This document shows positions 16,531 to 23,874 of a DNA stretch of 64,000 nt, in pieces. The stretch covers positions 1,550,001 to 1,614,000 of the forward strand of contig OY782667.1 in NCBI GenBank assembly GCA_963678135.1, read 5' to 3'. The position numbers and the translations under genes are program-made. The stretch's first letter is position 1; each line of letters opens with the position of its first letter. This DNA comes from JAHJKV01 sp963678135. GTDB taxonomy: Bacteria; Desulfobacterota; Desulfovibrionia; Desulfovibrionales; Desulfovibrionaceae. The notes below the pieces were generated by a model. That model did not search any database. It was not told the origin of the DNA and saw only the letters and a program-made list of their open reading frames with translations.

Positions 16531-18618
16531 ATGCTGTTAAATGAACATGATTCCAAGCAACTTTTTGCCACGGCCAACATTCCGGTACCCCCGGGAAAAA
16601 GCGTCACTCGCTCTGAACTCGAAAATTTTTCGCCTGATTTTCCGCTCCCTTGGTATCTTAAAGCACAAGTGCTTGCTGGCGGACGCGGAAAGGCCGGAGG
16701 CATACGCCGTGTGGATCGTGCACAAGATTTTTCTGCCACTGCTCTTGATATTTTGAATATGGAAATCAAGGGCAATGCTGTTCCTCTTCTGCGAGTGGAA
16801 CCTGCTACTGACATAGAAAGAGAATTTTATCTTTCACTCACAGTAAGTAGGGAAAAACGCAGCGTACTCTTGACTGTTGGCCGTGAAGGTGGAGTGGAAA
16901 TTGAAAATTTGGGTAGTGATAATTTGCTTGTGCAAGAAATTTATCTCCCTGATGGGCTTCATGCACATCAAATACGCGCTGCCTTTATTCATATTCAGGT
17001 TGAAAAACAATATTTTCGAGCCTTTTATGAACTGATAACTCAGCTCTGGGACTGTGTGCTGAAAAATGGCCTGCTCATGGCCGAAATTAATCCCCTAGTA
17101 TTGAGTAAACAAGGGGAATTTATAGCTTTAGATGGTAAAGTCAGCATTGATGATAATCTGGCTGATCTCAAAGAAGACTTAGCGACTTATTATCGGGCTG
17201 AGCATTTTGCCCCTGAAGAAAACATAGCACGCGATGCTGGCCTGTTTTTTGTCAAACTGGGTGGCTATGTGGGGCTTATGGTGAACGGGGCAGGTCTTGC
17301 TATGGCCTCCATGGACTTGCTTAATTATTCAAATTTACCAGCAGCAAACTTTCTTGATTTAGGTGGCGCAGCCAATCATGAACGCATGAAAGCTGCAATA
17401 GAACTGCTTTTTAACGATGAAAAAGTAGAAATGCTCCTGATCAATTTGTACGGAGGCATCCTTTCGTGTAAACAGGTGGCTCTTGCTTTAGAAGCTGCGC
17501 TTGAAGGAAAGGTACCCAAAAAACCGATAGTAGCTCGACTTTCCGGCAATCAAGCCGAAGAAGGACTTGCAATTCTCCGCGCTCTGAATGTGAATAATTT
17601 ACACCTTGCGTCTTCCATGAGCGAAGCGATTAGCATTCTTGAATCCTTACGCCCTCAAAATGCTGAAGCCAGTCAATTTACTCCTCCAGAACTTGCCAAG
17701 CCATTGCAAGACATTACACCAAGAATAGAATTTACAGATAGGCCTCCTATTTTTGATCTCTGCAAAGATACTCCGATACTGGTTCAAGGCATAACCGGAA
17801 CCGAAGGTCGCTTGCATACTGAGCTGATGCAGGCATACGGAGCAAATATTGTTGCCGGAGTAACTCCGTTTAAGGAAGGACAGGAAGTCCTTGGGGTGCC
17901 GGTCTATTCTTCCGTGACTCGTGCTTGTGCTCAGCACAATGTCCAAGCATCTATCATTTTTGTTCCACCTGCCCTTGCTGCAGATGCTATTCGCGAAGCA
18001 GTGGCCAATAAAATTAGCTGGATTATTTGCATAACCGAAGGAATTCCCCAGCACGACATGCTCTCTGTTTTGCGTGAGGCTAAAGATATGCCCTCGCGCA
18101 TTGTTGGTCCAAATACTCCGGGCTTGATAATTCCGGGACAAACAAAAATTGGTATTTTGCCTACTGATCCATTCTCAGCTGGTAAGGTTGCAGTGCTTTC
18201 ACGCAGTGGCACATTAACCTATGAAGTAGCAGCTCGCCTTACCGCAAATCAAATAGGCCAATCATTATCCATGGGAATTGGTGGTGATCCATTTATTGGG
18301 ACAACGTTTGTTGATGCCTGCAAACTTTTAGAGCAACATCAGCAAACAGAAGCAGTTGTCATCCTTGGTGAAATAGGTGGAGATGCTGAAGAGCGTTTGG
18401 CTGCTTGGGTACAAGAAACAGGCTTTCATAAACCGATTGTATCCTTTATTGCCGGCCGTACAGCCCCTCCGGGCAGACGGCTTGGACACGCCGGTGCAAT
18501 TTTAGAAAAAGATCAAGGCATTTTAGGAAAAATTAAGGCCATGCAGCAAGGTGGCTTCACAGTGTGCCCTGATTTAGATTCCATTGCACCCACTGTACGC
18601 AAGGTTTTACAAAAATAA
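16531..18618 (+). CDS. Succinyl-CoA synthetase-like beta-alpha fusion (acyl-CoA ligase)
   Basis: A single 695-residue chain joins a SucC-like beta half (ATP-grasp: KAQVLAGGRGKAGG, AEINPLVL, GAGLAMASMDLL, NFLDLGGAANHE) to a SucD-like alpha half starting near residue 385 (ILVQGITGTEGRLHTELM, GVTPFKEGQE, GPNTPGLI, SRSGTLTYE). The phosphohistidine motif GHAGAI is intact. Two-gene SucC/SucD is the norm, so the fusion is notable. Reaction: interconversion of an acyl-CoA, probably succinyl-CoA, with the free acid and nucleoside triphosphate. Substrate is not proven; related ligases use malate or other acids. Confidence 0.85.
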   Translation: MLLNEHDSKQLFATANIPVPPGKSVTRSELENFSPDFPLPWYLKAQVLAGGRGKAGGIRRVDRAQDFSATALDILNMEIKGNAVPLLRVEPATDIEREFYLSLTVSREKRSVLLTVGREGGVEIENLGSDNLLVQEIYLPDGLHAHQIRAAFIHIQVEKQYFRAFYELITQLWDCVLKNGLLMAEINPLVLSKQGEFIALDGKVSIDDNLADLKEDLATYYRAEHFAPEENIARDAGLFFVKLGGYVGLMVNGAGLAMASMDLLNYSNLPAANFLDLGGAANHERMKAAIELLFNDEKVEMLLINLYGGILSCKQVALALEAALEGKVPKKPIVARLSGNQAEEGLAILRALNVNNLHLASSMSEAISILESLRPQNAEASQFTPPELAKPLQDITPRIEFTDRPPIFDLCKDTPILVQGITGTEGRLHTELMQAYGANIVAGVTPFKEGQEVLGVPVYSSVTRACAQHNVQASIIFVPPALAADAIREAVANKISWIICITEGIPQHDMLSVLREAKDMPSRIVGPNTPGLIIPGQTKIGILPTDPFSAGKVAVLSRSGTLTYEVAARLTANQIGQSLSMGIGGDPFIGTTFVDACKLLEQHQQTEAVVILGEIGGDAEERLAAWVQETGFHKPIVSFIAGRTAPPGRRLGHAGAILEKDQGILGKIKAMQQGGFTVCPDLDSIAPTVRKVLQK

Positions 18619-18677
18619 AACTGAGCCAGCAAAAACAAAAAGCTGCATAATCCGACAGTGTTTCCGTAGTGTTACCC

Positions 18678-19289
18678 TCATTCTGGATGAGGAAAAAGCA
18701 GTTGTGCTTTCCAAAGATTTAATAATTCAGGAGTAAAGGCATCTGGAAGAAAATCTTGTATCAGGAAATTAAGTTCATCAAGGGTATAATAGTAGCCGTT
18801 TTCGTTGCTCATCTTTTTTTCTATAAACTGTTCAGGTGCATGGATATAAAAAACATGCAGCTGCTTAAAGGCCGTGGAAGAGCTCGCTGTGCACACAGAG
18901 CCTTGCTTCAGCTTGTCTGCCCGTAGCCCCATTTCCTGTTTTAGGATACGGACGGCTGCATCATGTACAGATTCTCCAATATGCAAAAAAGTTCTTGCCG
19001 GAACATCCCACCTATTGGGGTATTCTCGATCATATTCATTATGTTTTCTTAGCCAAAGTTTATTATTCTTATCATATATAAGCACTGAAACATATTGGTG
19101 AATTAAAAATTGTCGTTTTGCTTCCTTGCAAGGCAAAAAAAGCAGTGGACGTTTTTGCTTGTCTAATACTTCCACTAAAGCCAATAGGTCTATCTTTGCT
19201 GCATCTTCTGAAGATATTTCATATATTTCTTTTAAGTTATTGATAATTGTTTGCTCAGCAACTGCTTTATTTTTTATAAACGAGTTCAT
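18678..19289 (-). CDS. NUDIX-domain protein with an atypical NUDIX box
   Basis: 203 residues. The C-terminal two-thirds has the NUDIX fold: LIYDKNNKLWLRKHNEYDREYP and RWDVPARTFLHIGESVHDAA, then RILKQEMGL. The standard box is G-x5-E-x7-R-E-U-x-E-E-x-G-U; here the first E of RE is I and the first E of EE is Q, so the Mg-binding site may be altered. It resembles IPP-isomerase-like or nucleotide-sugar NUDIX proteins more than MutT. Substrate unknown. It is divergent from rimI. Confidence 0.7.
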   Translation of the reverse strand: MNSFIKNKAVAEQTIINNLKEIYEISSEDAAKIDLLALVEVLDKQKRPLLFLPCKEAKRQFLIHQYVSVLIYDKNNKLWLRKHNEYDREYPNRWDVPARTFLHIGESVHDAAVRILKQEMGLRADKLKQGSVCTASSSTAFKQLHVFYIHAPEQFIEKKMSNENGYYYTLDELNFLIQDFLPDAFTPELLNLWKAQLLFPHPE

Positions 19290-19369
19290 ACTGTTGTCAC
19301 TTCCTGCTTCACGCGATATATTACATGCAGCGATAAAATTTGAAAAGCTGAAAATAATTGCTCAAGATC

Positions 19370-19858
19370 ATGCTCAAAGACACTATACTCAAACTTGGTC
19401 TCTCCGATATTTTGGAGATTATGGATTTAGAAAAAATTTGTTTTCAATACCATTGGACTGAAAAACAGTTTCGACTAGGACTTAAAACAGGAGCGTTCAC
19501 TATTTTAGGTATTCGCGAGCAAGGAAGTGGACAACTCATCGGATATATAGCCTATAGCTTGATTGCCGATGAAATGGAAATATTAAACCTTGCTGTTTTG
19601 CCAAACTTTAGACAAAAAGGCTATGGTGCTTTGTTACTGCAATCCGCCCTAAAACGTTCATTTGAACATGGAGCAAGGCAAAGTTTTTTGGATGTCAAAG
19701 TTTCAAATACACCTGCTTTTGCGCTCTATAAAAAATTTGGATTCACCAAAATAGGAGTGCGTACAAAGTATTATCCTGATACAGGAGAAGACGCTATGCT
19801 CATGAAAAAGGAATTAGCCAGCTTTGCAACTCCCTGCCAAATAAAAACAGGAGAATAA
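19370..19858 (+). CDS. rimI: Ribosomal protein S18-alanine N-acetyltransferase RimI
   Basis: GNAT acetyltransferase that acetylates the N-terminal alanine of S18. From ATG 19370 it has 162 residues (a TTG at 19358 is an alternative). The acetyl-CoA motif LAVLPNFRQKGYGALLL and the C-terminal FALYKKFGF with KYYPDTGEDAMLM match RimI. It ends 2 bp before pgk, so it heads a rimI-pgk-tpiA-secG cluster. Confidence 0.88.
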   Translation: MLKDTILKLGLSDILEIMDLEKICFQYHWTEKQFRLGLKTGAFTILGIREQGSGQLIGYIAYSLIADEMEILNLAVLPNFRQKGYGALLLQSALKRSFEHGARQSFLDVKVSNTPAFALYKKFGFTKIGVRTKYYPDTGEDAMLMKKELASFATPCQIKTGE

Positions 19859-19860
19859 GA

Positions 19861-21066
19861 ATGAAATTTATTGATCAACTGGATCTTAAAAAGAAAAAGG
19901 TATTGATTCGGGTTGATTACAATGTACCAATTAAAGATGGGCAAATTGTAGACGAACATCGCATCGTCCAAGGACTAGCTACTTTAGAATATCTCCTGAA
20001 ACAGGATGCAGCGCTTATTATTTGTTGCCATCTTGGTAAACCAAAGGGGCAATATGTACCTGAACTTTCTCTTGCTCCGGTGGCCGATCGTTTGAGCGTT
20101 CTTTTGAAGCGTCCTGTTGCGCTCGCACCGGATTGTATAGGGGATGAAGTCGAAACTATGGCCAAGGCTTTGCAGCCCGGGCAAATTATGCTCTTAGAAA
20201 ACCTCCGCTTTCACCCCCAAGAAACCGCAAAAAATCCAGAAGAAAGACAAGAGTTCGGCAAAAGTTTAGCTGCCTTGGCTGAAGTATACGTCAACGATGC
20301 CTTTGGCGTGGTGCATAGAGAAAATTCCTCGGTCGTGGATGTACCTCGCTACCTGAAACTCTGTTGCGGTGGTTTTCTCTTAAAAAGAGAGTGGGAGTAT
20401 CTTGGTGCTGCACTTAAAGCACCAAAACGTCCTTTGCTGGCTATCTCTGGTGGCGCAAAAGTATCGACCAAACTTGCTATTTTGAAAAATTTCCTTGGAC
20501 TTGTCGATCATCTCATTATCGGAGGAGCAATGGCCAATACTTTTTTATTGGCACAAGGAATAAACCTTGGCGCCTCACTTATCGAACCACAGCTCATACC
20601 TGATGCTTTGGATATTTTGAAACAAGCGACACAAAAAGGGACACATCTCCATTTACCCGTTGATTTACTGTATGCTCCTGATCCAAACGCAAAGACTGCG
20701 CTGGGAATTTGTAATGTGGAACAAGGCGAGGGTTTAGACAAAGGACAAATGGCTCTTGATATAGGCCCAAAAACTGCTGAGCTGTACGCCAAAATTATTG
20801 CGCCAGCAGCTACGGTTGTTTGGAATGGACCCATGGGCTTTTTTGAAAATCCGGCCTTTGCCACAGGTTCAAAAGCTGTATGCACAGCAATTGCCAAAAA
20901 CCAAGGACTCTCTATCGTGGGTGGCGGTGATACTGACGCTATGCTTCATTCTTTTGAACTTGCAAAACACATTACTTTTGTCTCAACCGGAGGCGGTTCT
21001 TTTATGGAATTTATGGAAGGAAAAGAATTGCCGGGCTTTAAGGCTCTCAAGGAGTGTTCACAATGA
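19861..21066 (+). CDS. pgk: Phosphoglycerate kinase
   Basis: ATP-forming step of glycolysis: 1,3-bisphosphoglycerate plus ADP to 3-phosphoglycerate. The 401-residue chain has RVDYNVPI at the N-terminus, HLGKPKG (HLGRPKG in most), NDAFGVVHRE, SGGAKVSTK, WNGPMGFFE and the nucleotide loop GGGDTDAM. GGAGAATAAGA precedes the ATG. The stop overlaps the tpiA start in an ATGA junction, so the two enzymes are translationally coupled. Confidence 0.97.
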   Translation: MKFIDQLDLKKKKVLIRVDYNVPIKDGQIVDEHRIVQGLATLEYLLKQDAALIICCHLGKPKGQYVPELSLAPVADRLSVLLKRPVALAPDCIGDEVETMAKALQPGQIMLLENLRFHPQETAKNPEERQEFGKSLAALAEVYVNDAFGVVHRENSSVVDVPRYLKLCCGGFLLKREWEYLGAALKAPKRPLLAISGGAKVSTKLAILKNFLGLVDHLIIGGAMANTFLLAQGINLGASLIEPQLIPDALDILKQATQKGTHLHLPVDLLYAPDPNAKTALGICNVEQGEGLDKGQMALDIGPKTAELYAKIIAPAATVVWNGPMGFFENPAFATGSKAVCTAIAKNQGLSIVGGGDTDAMLHSFELAKHITFVSTGGGSFMEFMEGKELPGFKALKECSQ

Positions 21067-21818
21067 AACAACTTATGGCTGCTAATTGGAAAATGTATAA
21101 ACTTTGCAGTGAAGCACAAGAAACTACGGAAAATTTTCTCAAGCTATTGCATAATAATTTGCCTGCAAATCGAGAAGTTTTAATTCTCCCCCCTCTTTCT
21201 GCTGCGATGCGTATGCAAGCAATCCTTGCAAAGCAAAACAATATATTCCTTGGAGCGCAAAATTTTTATCCTGCAAGAGAAGGGGCATATACTGGTGAAA
21301 TCTCGCCAATAATGCTCAAAGACCTAGGCATTAGCCATGCCTTGGTCGGACATTCTGAACGCAGGCATATTTTGGGTGAATCAGATGAACTGATTGCTCA
21401 CAAAGTAGCCTTCGGGCTTGAGCAAGAGCTTTGTATTATTCTTTGTATTGGTGAAACACTTGATGAACGTAAAAATGATGCTGTTGAAACAATACTGGAA
21501 ACGCAGCTAGAATCAGGCTTAGCTCATATCCCCGCTCCTATTTCCGCAGATAAAATAGTCATTGCCTATGAACCAGTTTGGGCAATTGGAACTGGAGAAA
21601 TTGCCGGCCCAGCAGAAATAACACATGCTCATAAATTTATCCGTACAAAAATCAAAGAACTACTTCCTGAAATAGCGAGTGAAATGAGGCTGTTATATGG
21701 AGGTAGTGTCAAGCCTCAAAATTGTGCGGACATTATGGCTCTTGACAATGTGGATGGAGTACTGGTAGGAGGCGCGAGCTTGCAAGCTGAAAGTTTTTTT
21801 GAGATAGTAACAGCTTAA
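21063..21818 (+). CDS. tpiA: Triosephosphate isomerase
   Basis: Interconverts dihydroxyacetone phosphate and glyceraldehyde-3-phosphate. 251 residues. Active-site residues are visible: lysine in AANWKMYK, histidine in VGHSERR, glutamate in AYEPVWAIGTG; the phosphate loop is LYGGSVKP. The ATG at 21063 overlaps the pgk stop by four bases and has AAGGAG upstream, so the longer frame from 21054 is rejected. Confidence 0.97.
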   Translation: MKQLMAANWKMYKLCSEAQETTENFLKLLHNNLPANREVLILPPLSAAMRMQAILAKQNNIFLGAQNFYPAREGAYTGEISPIMLKDLGISHALVGHSERRHILGESDELIAHKVAFGLEQELCIILCIGETLDERKNDAVETILETQLESGLAHIPAPISADKIVIAYEPVWAIGTGEIAGPAEITHAHKFIRTKIKELLPEIASEMRLLYGGSVKPQNCADIMALDNVDGVLVGGASLQAESFFEIVTA

Positions 21819-21849
21819 GGCAAATTTATTACACAAAGCGAGATATATT

Positions 21850-22170
21850 TTGGATACTTTGGTTTTAACTATACATGTCATTGTCTGTATTTTTTTAATT
21901 GTTCTGGTTCTTTTGCAATCAGGCCATGAAGGTATGGGCGTTATTTTTGGTGGAGGAAGCTCCTCCATGTTTGGTGCTTCCGGTGCAGGAGGCCTGCTGG
22001 TCAAGATTACTGCAGGATTAGCTGCTGTTTTTTTAGTAACGTCTTTGACCTATAATATTTTGACAAAACAGGTATCAACTTCCATTATGGACAATATAGT
22101 TCAGGTGGAAGAAACAGAACAAACTGTGGATACAACCCCTCCCACTACAAAGGAAACTTCCGATCAGTAG
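21850..22170 (+). CDS. secG: Preprotein translocase subunit SecG
   Basis: Small inner-membrane subunit of the SecYEG channel. The 106-residue protein has two membrane segments (residues about 4-22 and 50-68) joined by the glycine-serine loop QSGHEGMGVIFGGGSSSMFG with GASGAGG, the SecG signature. The acidic-threonine tail is variable. The start is TTG at 21850. It follows tpiA by 31 bp, and tRNA-Leu comes 12 bp later. Confidence 0.93.
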   Translation: MDTLVLTIHVIVCIFLIVLVLLQSGHEGMGVIFGGGSSSMFGASGAGGLLVKITAGLAAVFLVTSLTYNILTKQVSTSIMDNIVQVEETEQTVDTTPPTTKETSDQ

Positions 22171-22182
22171 TGGTTCTTATGT

Positions 22183-22269
22183 GCCGAGGTGGTGGAACTG
22201 GTAGACACGCTATCTTGAGGGGGTAGTGGGAGAAATCCCGTGGGGGTTCGATTCCCCCCCTCGGCACCA
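22183..22269 (+). tRNA. tRNA-Leu (anticodon GAG)
   Basis: Acceptor stem GCCGAGG/CCTCGGC with discriminator A and encoded CCA. The anticodon stem CTATC/GGTAG encloses TTGAGGG, giving anticodon GAG. A long class II variable arm TGGGAGAAATCCCGT and T arm GGGGGTTCGATTCCCCC are clear. It forms the left boundary of the dinD-CRISPR island, a common integration position. Confidence 0.95.
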
Positions 22270-22280
22270 TGAAAAAGTAA

Positions 22281-22314
22281 GGGCGTATAGCATATTATGC
22301 TATACGTCCTTTTT
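22281..22314 (+). terminator. Terminator after tRNA-Leu
   Basis: A long self-complementary stretch, GGGCGTATAGCATA pairing with TATGCTATACGTCC, followed by TTTTT. It is 12 bp past the tRNA 3' end. Confidence 0.85.
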
Positions 22315-22461
22315 CTTTTTGACCCCTATTTTCCCCTTCACCGCATTTTCACTGCTTGCAGGTAAAACACATTGAAAAAAAACTAAAAAGGGAGAATTAC
22401 ACTTGAAAAGAACTGCCCTTGAGGTTTAGGCTTTTAGGGCGTAGATTTTTTAGAGTGGTCT

Positions 22462-22498
22462 TTAAGCTTTGCTGAAGCTTGTTATGAATAGTTTTTTG
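22462..22498 (+). repeat. 37-bp direct repeat, left copy, flanking dinD
   Basis: TTAAGCTTTGCTG-AA-GCTTGTTATGAATAGTTTTTTG. The right copy at 23513-23549 differs at only two positions. Both copies include the start codon and first codons (MNSFL) of a chemoreceptor-like gene, so dinD lies between two copies of the same gene start. Confidence 0.85.
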
Positions 22499-22583
22499 GG
22501 CTGTATCAGATGAGTCTTTTCAGTTATGATAACTGCCCTATTATTAAAATAAAAAATGTAAAATTTTGACTGTAAGGTCATAA

Positions 22584-22601
22584 TTTATCAAAATTGATAA
22601 A
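22584..22601 (+). promoter_or_regulatory. Perfect palindrome, candidate operator of dinD
   Basis: 18-bp perfect inverted repeat TTTATCAAAATTGATAAA centred 22 bp upstream of the dinD ATG and abutting its AGGGG. Binding there would block transcription or initiation. It is unlike the E. coli LexA box. The cognate regulator is unknown. Confidence 0.45.
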
Positions 22602-22614
22602 AGCAGGGGATGGC

Positions 22615-23466
22615 ATGAAAAAAGAGCTTATCACAACACTAACAGATAATTTTGAGCTTCATATTCAGCAAACCGAGAGCGGTATTGAATACTGGCTGGC
22701 TCGTGACTTACAGCATTTACTGGGGTATGATAAATGGGAGAATTTTTTGAAGGTCATTTCAAAAGCAAAAATTTCTTGTGAAGTCAGCGGACATGAGGTT
22801 GCAGACCATTTTCCCGACGTCAGGAAAATGGTCAAACTGGGATCAGGGAGTGAACGGAAGATTGCCGATGTAATGCTTACCCGCTATGCTTGCTACCTCA
22901 TTGCCCAAAATGGTGACCCCCGCAAAGAACAGATAGCTTTTGCTCAGACCTATTTTGCCATGCAAACGCGCAGGGCGGAGCTGATTGAGCAACGCATTTT
23001 GGAGCAGGAACGTCTTTCTGCCCGTAAAAAATTGACACAAACAGAAAAAGAGCTGTCTGAAATTATATACGAACAAACAGGTCAAGATCGCAATTTCGGG
23101 ATTATTCGTAGTAAAGGTGAGCAGGCTCTTTTTGGCAAAAGTACACAGCAAATGAAAGCTCAGTGGAAAGTGCCTAGCAGCCGTCCATTGGCTGATTTTG
23201 CGCCAACCATTATTCTAAAAGCAAAAGACTTTGCCACTGAAATTACCATCCATAATGCCCGTGAAAATAATATGAGGACTGAGGGACAAATATCTGGCGA
23301 ACATGTTATCAATAATCAGGCTGTTCGTAAGACCTTGCTTGAACGGGGCATTCGCCCTGAAATTTTACCCTCTGCGGAAGATATTAAAAAACTTGAACGC
23401 CGTATTGCCTCGCAGGAGAAAAAAACACTTAAATCACCAGATAGTTTGGATAGCACTGATGCGTAA
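22615..23466 (+). CDS. dinD: DNA-damage-inducible protein D (DinD)
   Basis: BRO-N type protein of the SOS response; the E. coli homologue acts on RecA filaments. The ATG at 22615 (283 residues) has AGGGG 5 nt upstream. The N-terminal half carries the antirepressor-like core: ESGIEYWLARDLQHLLGYDK, SGHEVADHF, DVMLTRYACYLIAQNGDP, and QIAFAQTYFAMQTR. The C-terminal half has GIIRSKGEQALFG and AREN-NMRTEGQIS, and a KKTLKSPDSLDSTDA tail. dinD genes are often on mobile islands, consistent with the tRNA and repeat context here. Confidence 0.88.
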   Translation: MKKELITTLTDNFELHIQQTESGIEYWLARDLQHLLGYDKWENFLKVISKAKISCEVSGHEVADHFPDVRKMVKLGSGSERKIADVMLTRYACYLIAQNGDPRKEQIAFAQTYFAMQTRRAELIEQRILEQERLSARKKLTQTEKELSEIIYEQTGQDRNFGIIRSKGEQALFGKSTQQMKAQWKVPSSRPLADFAPTIILKAKDFATEITIHNARENNMRTEGQISGEHVINNQAVRKTLLERGIRPEILPSAEDIKKLERRIASQEKKTLKSPDSLDSTDA

Positions 23467-23512
23467 AGTTAAAACCATAGAGCGCATTAGATAAAATTAT
23501 ATTCTTAAGCTA

Positions 23513-23549
23513 TTAAGCTTTGCTGGTGCTTGTTATGAATAGTTTTTTG
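23513..23549 (+). repeat. 37-bp direct repeat, right copy, flanking dinD
   Basis: Second copy of the repeat at 22462-22498 (two mismatches). It overlaps the start of the chemoreceptor remnant below. Confidence 0.85.
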
Positions 23550-23639
23550 AAAATCAATATTCGGCAAAAGGTGCTTTTGGGCATTTCTCTTTTCTTATTG
23601 GGGATAGGCGGAATGTCTTTGCTCTCGTATACTAATTAA
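23535..23639 (+). pseudogene. 5' fragment of a chemoreceptor-like gene
   Basis: A 34-codon frame starts MNSFLKINIRQKVLLGISLF and continues LLGIGGMSLLSYTN before a stop. This is the look of a methyl-accepting chemotaxis protein or sensor N-terminus: short basic cytoplasmic start, then a hydrophobic membrane helix. Nothing recognisable follows, so it is a remnant. Its first codons are duplicated on the other side of dinD. Confidence 0.6.
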
Positions 23640-23683
23640 GACTTATGCGCAGCATGGCAGCAAGGGAGACTTCTTTTTCCCAC

Positions 23684-23710
23684 AAAAAAAAGAGACCCGA
23701 GGATCTCTTT
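23684..23710 (-). terminator. Terminator of the tracrRNA
   Basis: On the minus strand, AAGAGATC-CTCG-GGTCTCTT with eight paired bases (one U-G) followed by a T run. It ends the predicted tracrRNA and points away from cas9. Confidence 0.85.
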
Positions 23711-23774
23711 TCAATCTGGTGCTATTCAGCTTGTTAACGGCTTGACCTGAAAGAAAACTTGCTGAATTTCCTGC
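23684..23774 (-). ncRNA. tracrRNA of the type II-C system
   Basis: Transcribed away from cas9. The anti-repeat (23733-23750) is AGGTCAAGCCGTTAAC on the minus strand, complementary to the first 15 bases of the crRNA repeat, with one extra A. Then come a small GCT-GAAT-AGC stem-loop and the terminator. A GACAAT -10 at 23785-23780 with weak AACTTG 17 bp further up would start it near 23774. An upstream AGTAGCAGA (about 23786-23794) also complements the 3' part of the repeat, so a longer precursor is possible. The 5' end is inferred. Confidence 0.78.
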
Positions 23775-23807
23775 TTTGTATTGTCTGCTACTACAAACAA
23801 AGCAAGT

Positions 23808-23835
23808 TTGCATTTTGTAGCATTCACTGTATATA
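23808..23835 (+). promoter_or_regulatory. Candidate cas9 promoter, back to back with the tracrRNA promoter
   Basis: TTGCAT (23808-23813), 16 bp, TATATA (23830-23835). The proposed tracrRNA promoter overlaps it on the other strand. An inverted repeat CTACAAA (23791-23797) / TTTGTAG (23814-23820) lies between the two, a possible regulatory or structural element. Confidence 0.45.
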
Positions 23836-23874
23836 GAGATTCAAAATAAATCAAGCTCAATCAAGGACAAAACA

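Larger units (their letters stand above)
22315..22614 (+). other. Gap between tRNA-Leu and dinD: gene remnant and operator-like palindrome
   Basis: AT-rich spacer. It contains the first copy of a 37-bp repeat (22462-22498), a tiny frame MNSFLGCIR from 22484 that stops after nine codons, and an 18-bp perfect palindrome TTTATCAAAATTGATAAA (22584-22601) just before the dinD ribosome-binding site. No other gene is supported. Confidence 0.7.

Noticed and set aside
22183..22269. tRNA-Leu 3' end as an attachment site with a second copy
   Set aside because: No matching copy of the tRNA 3' end is visible on the right side of the island, and no integrase gene is present.
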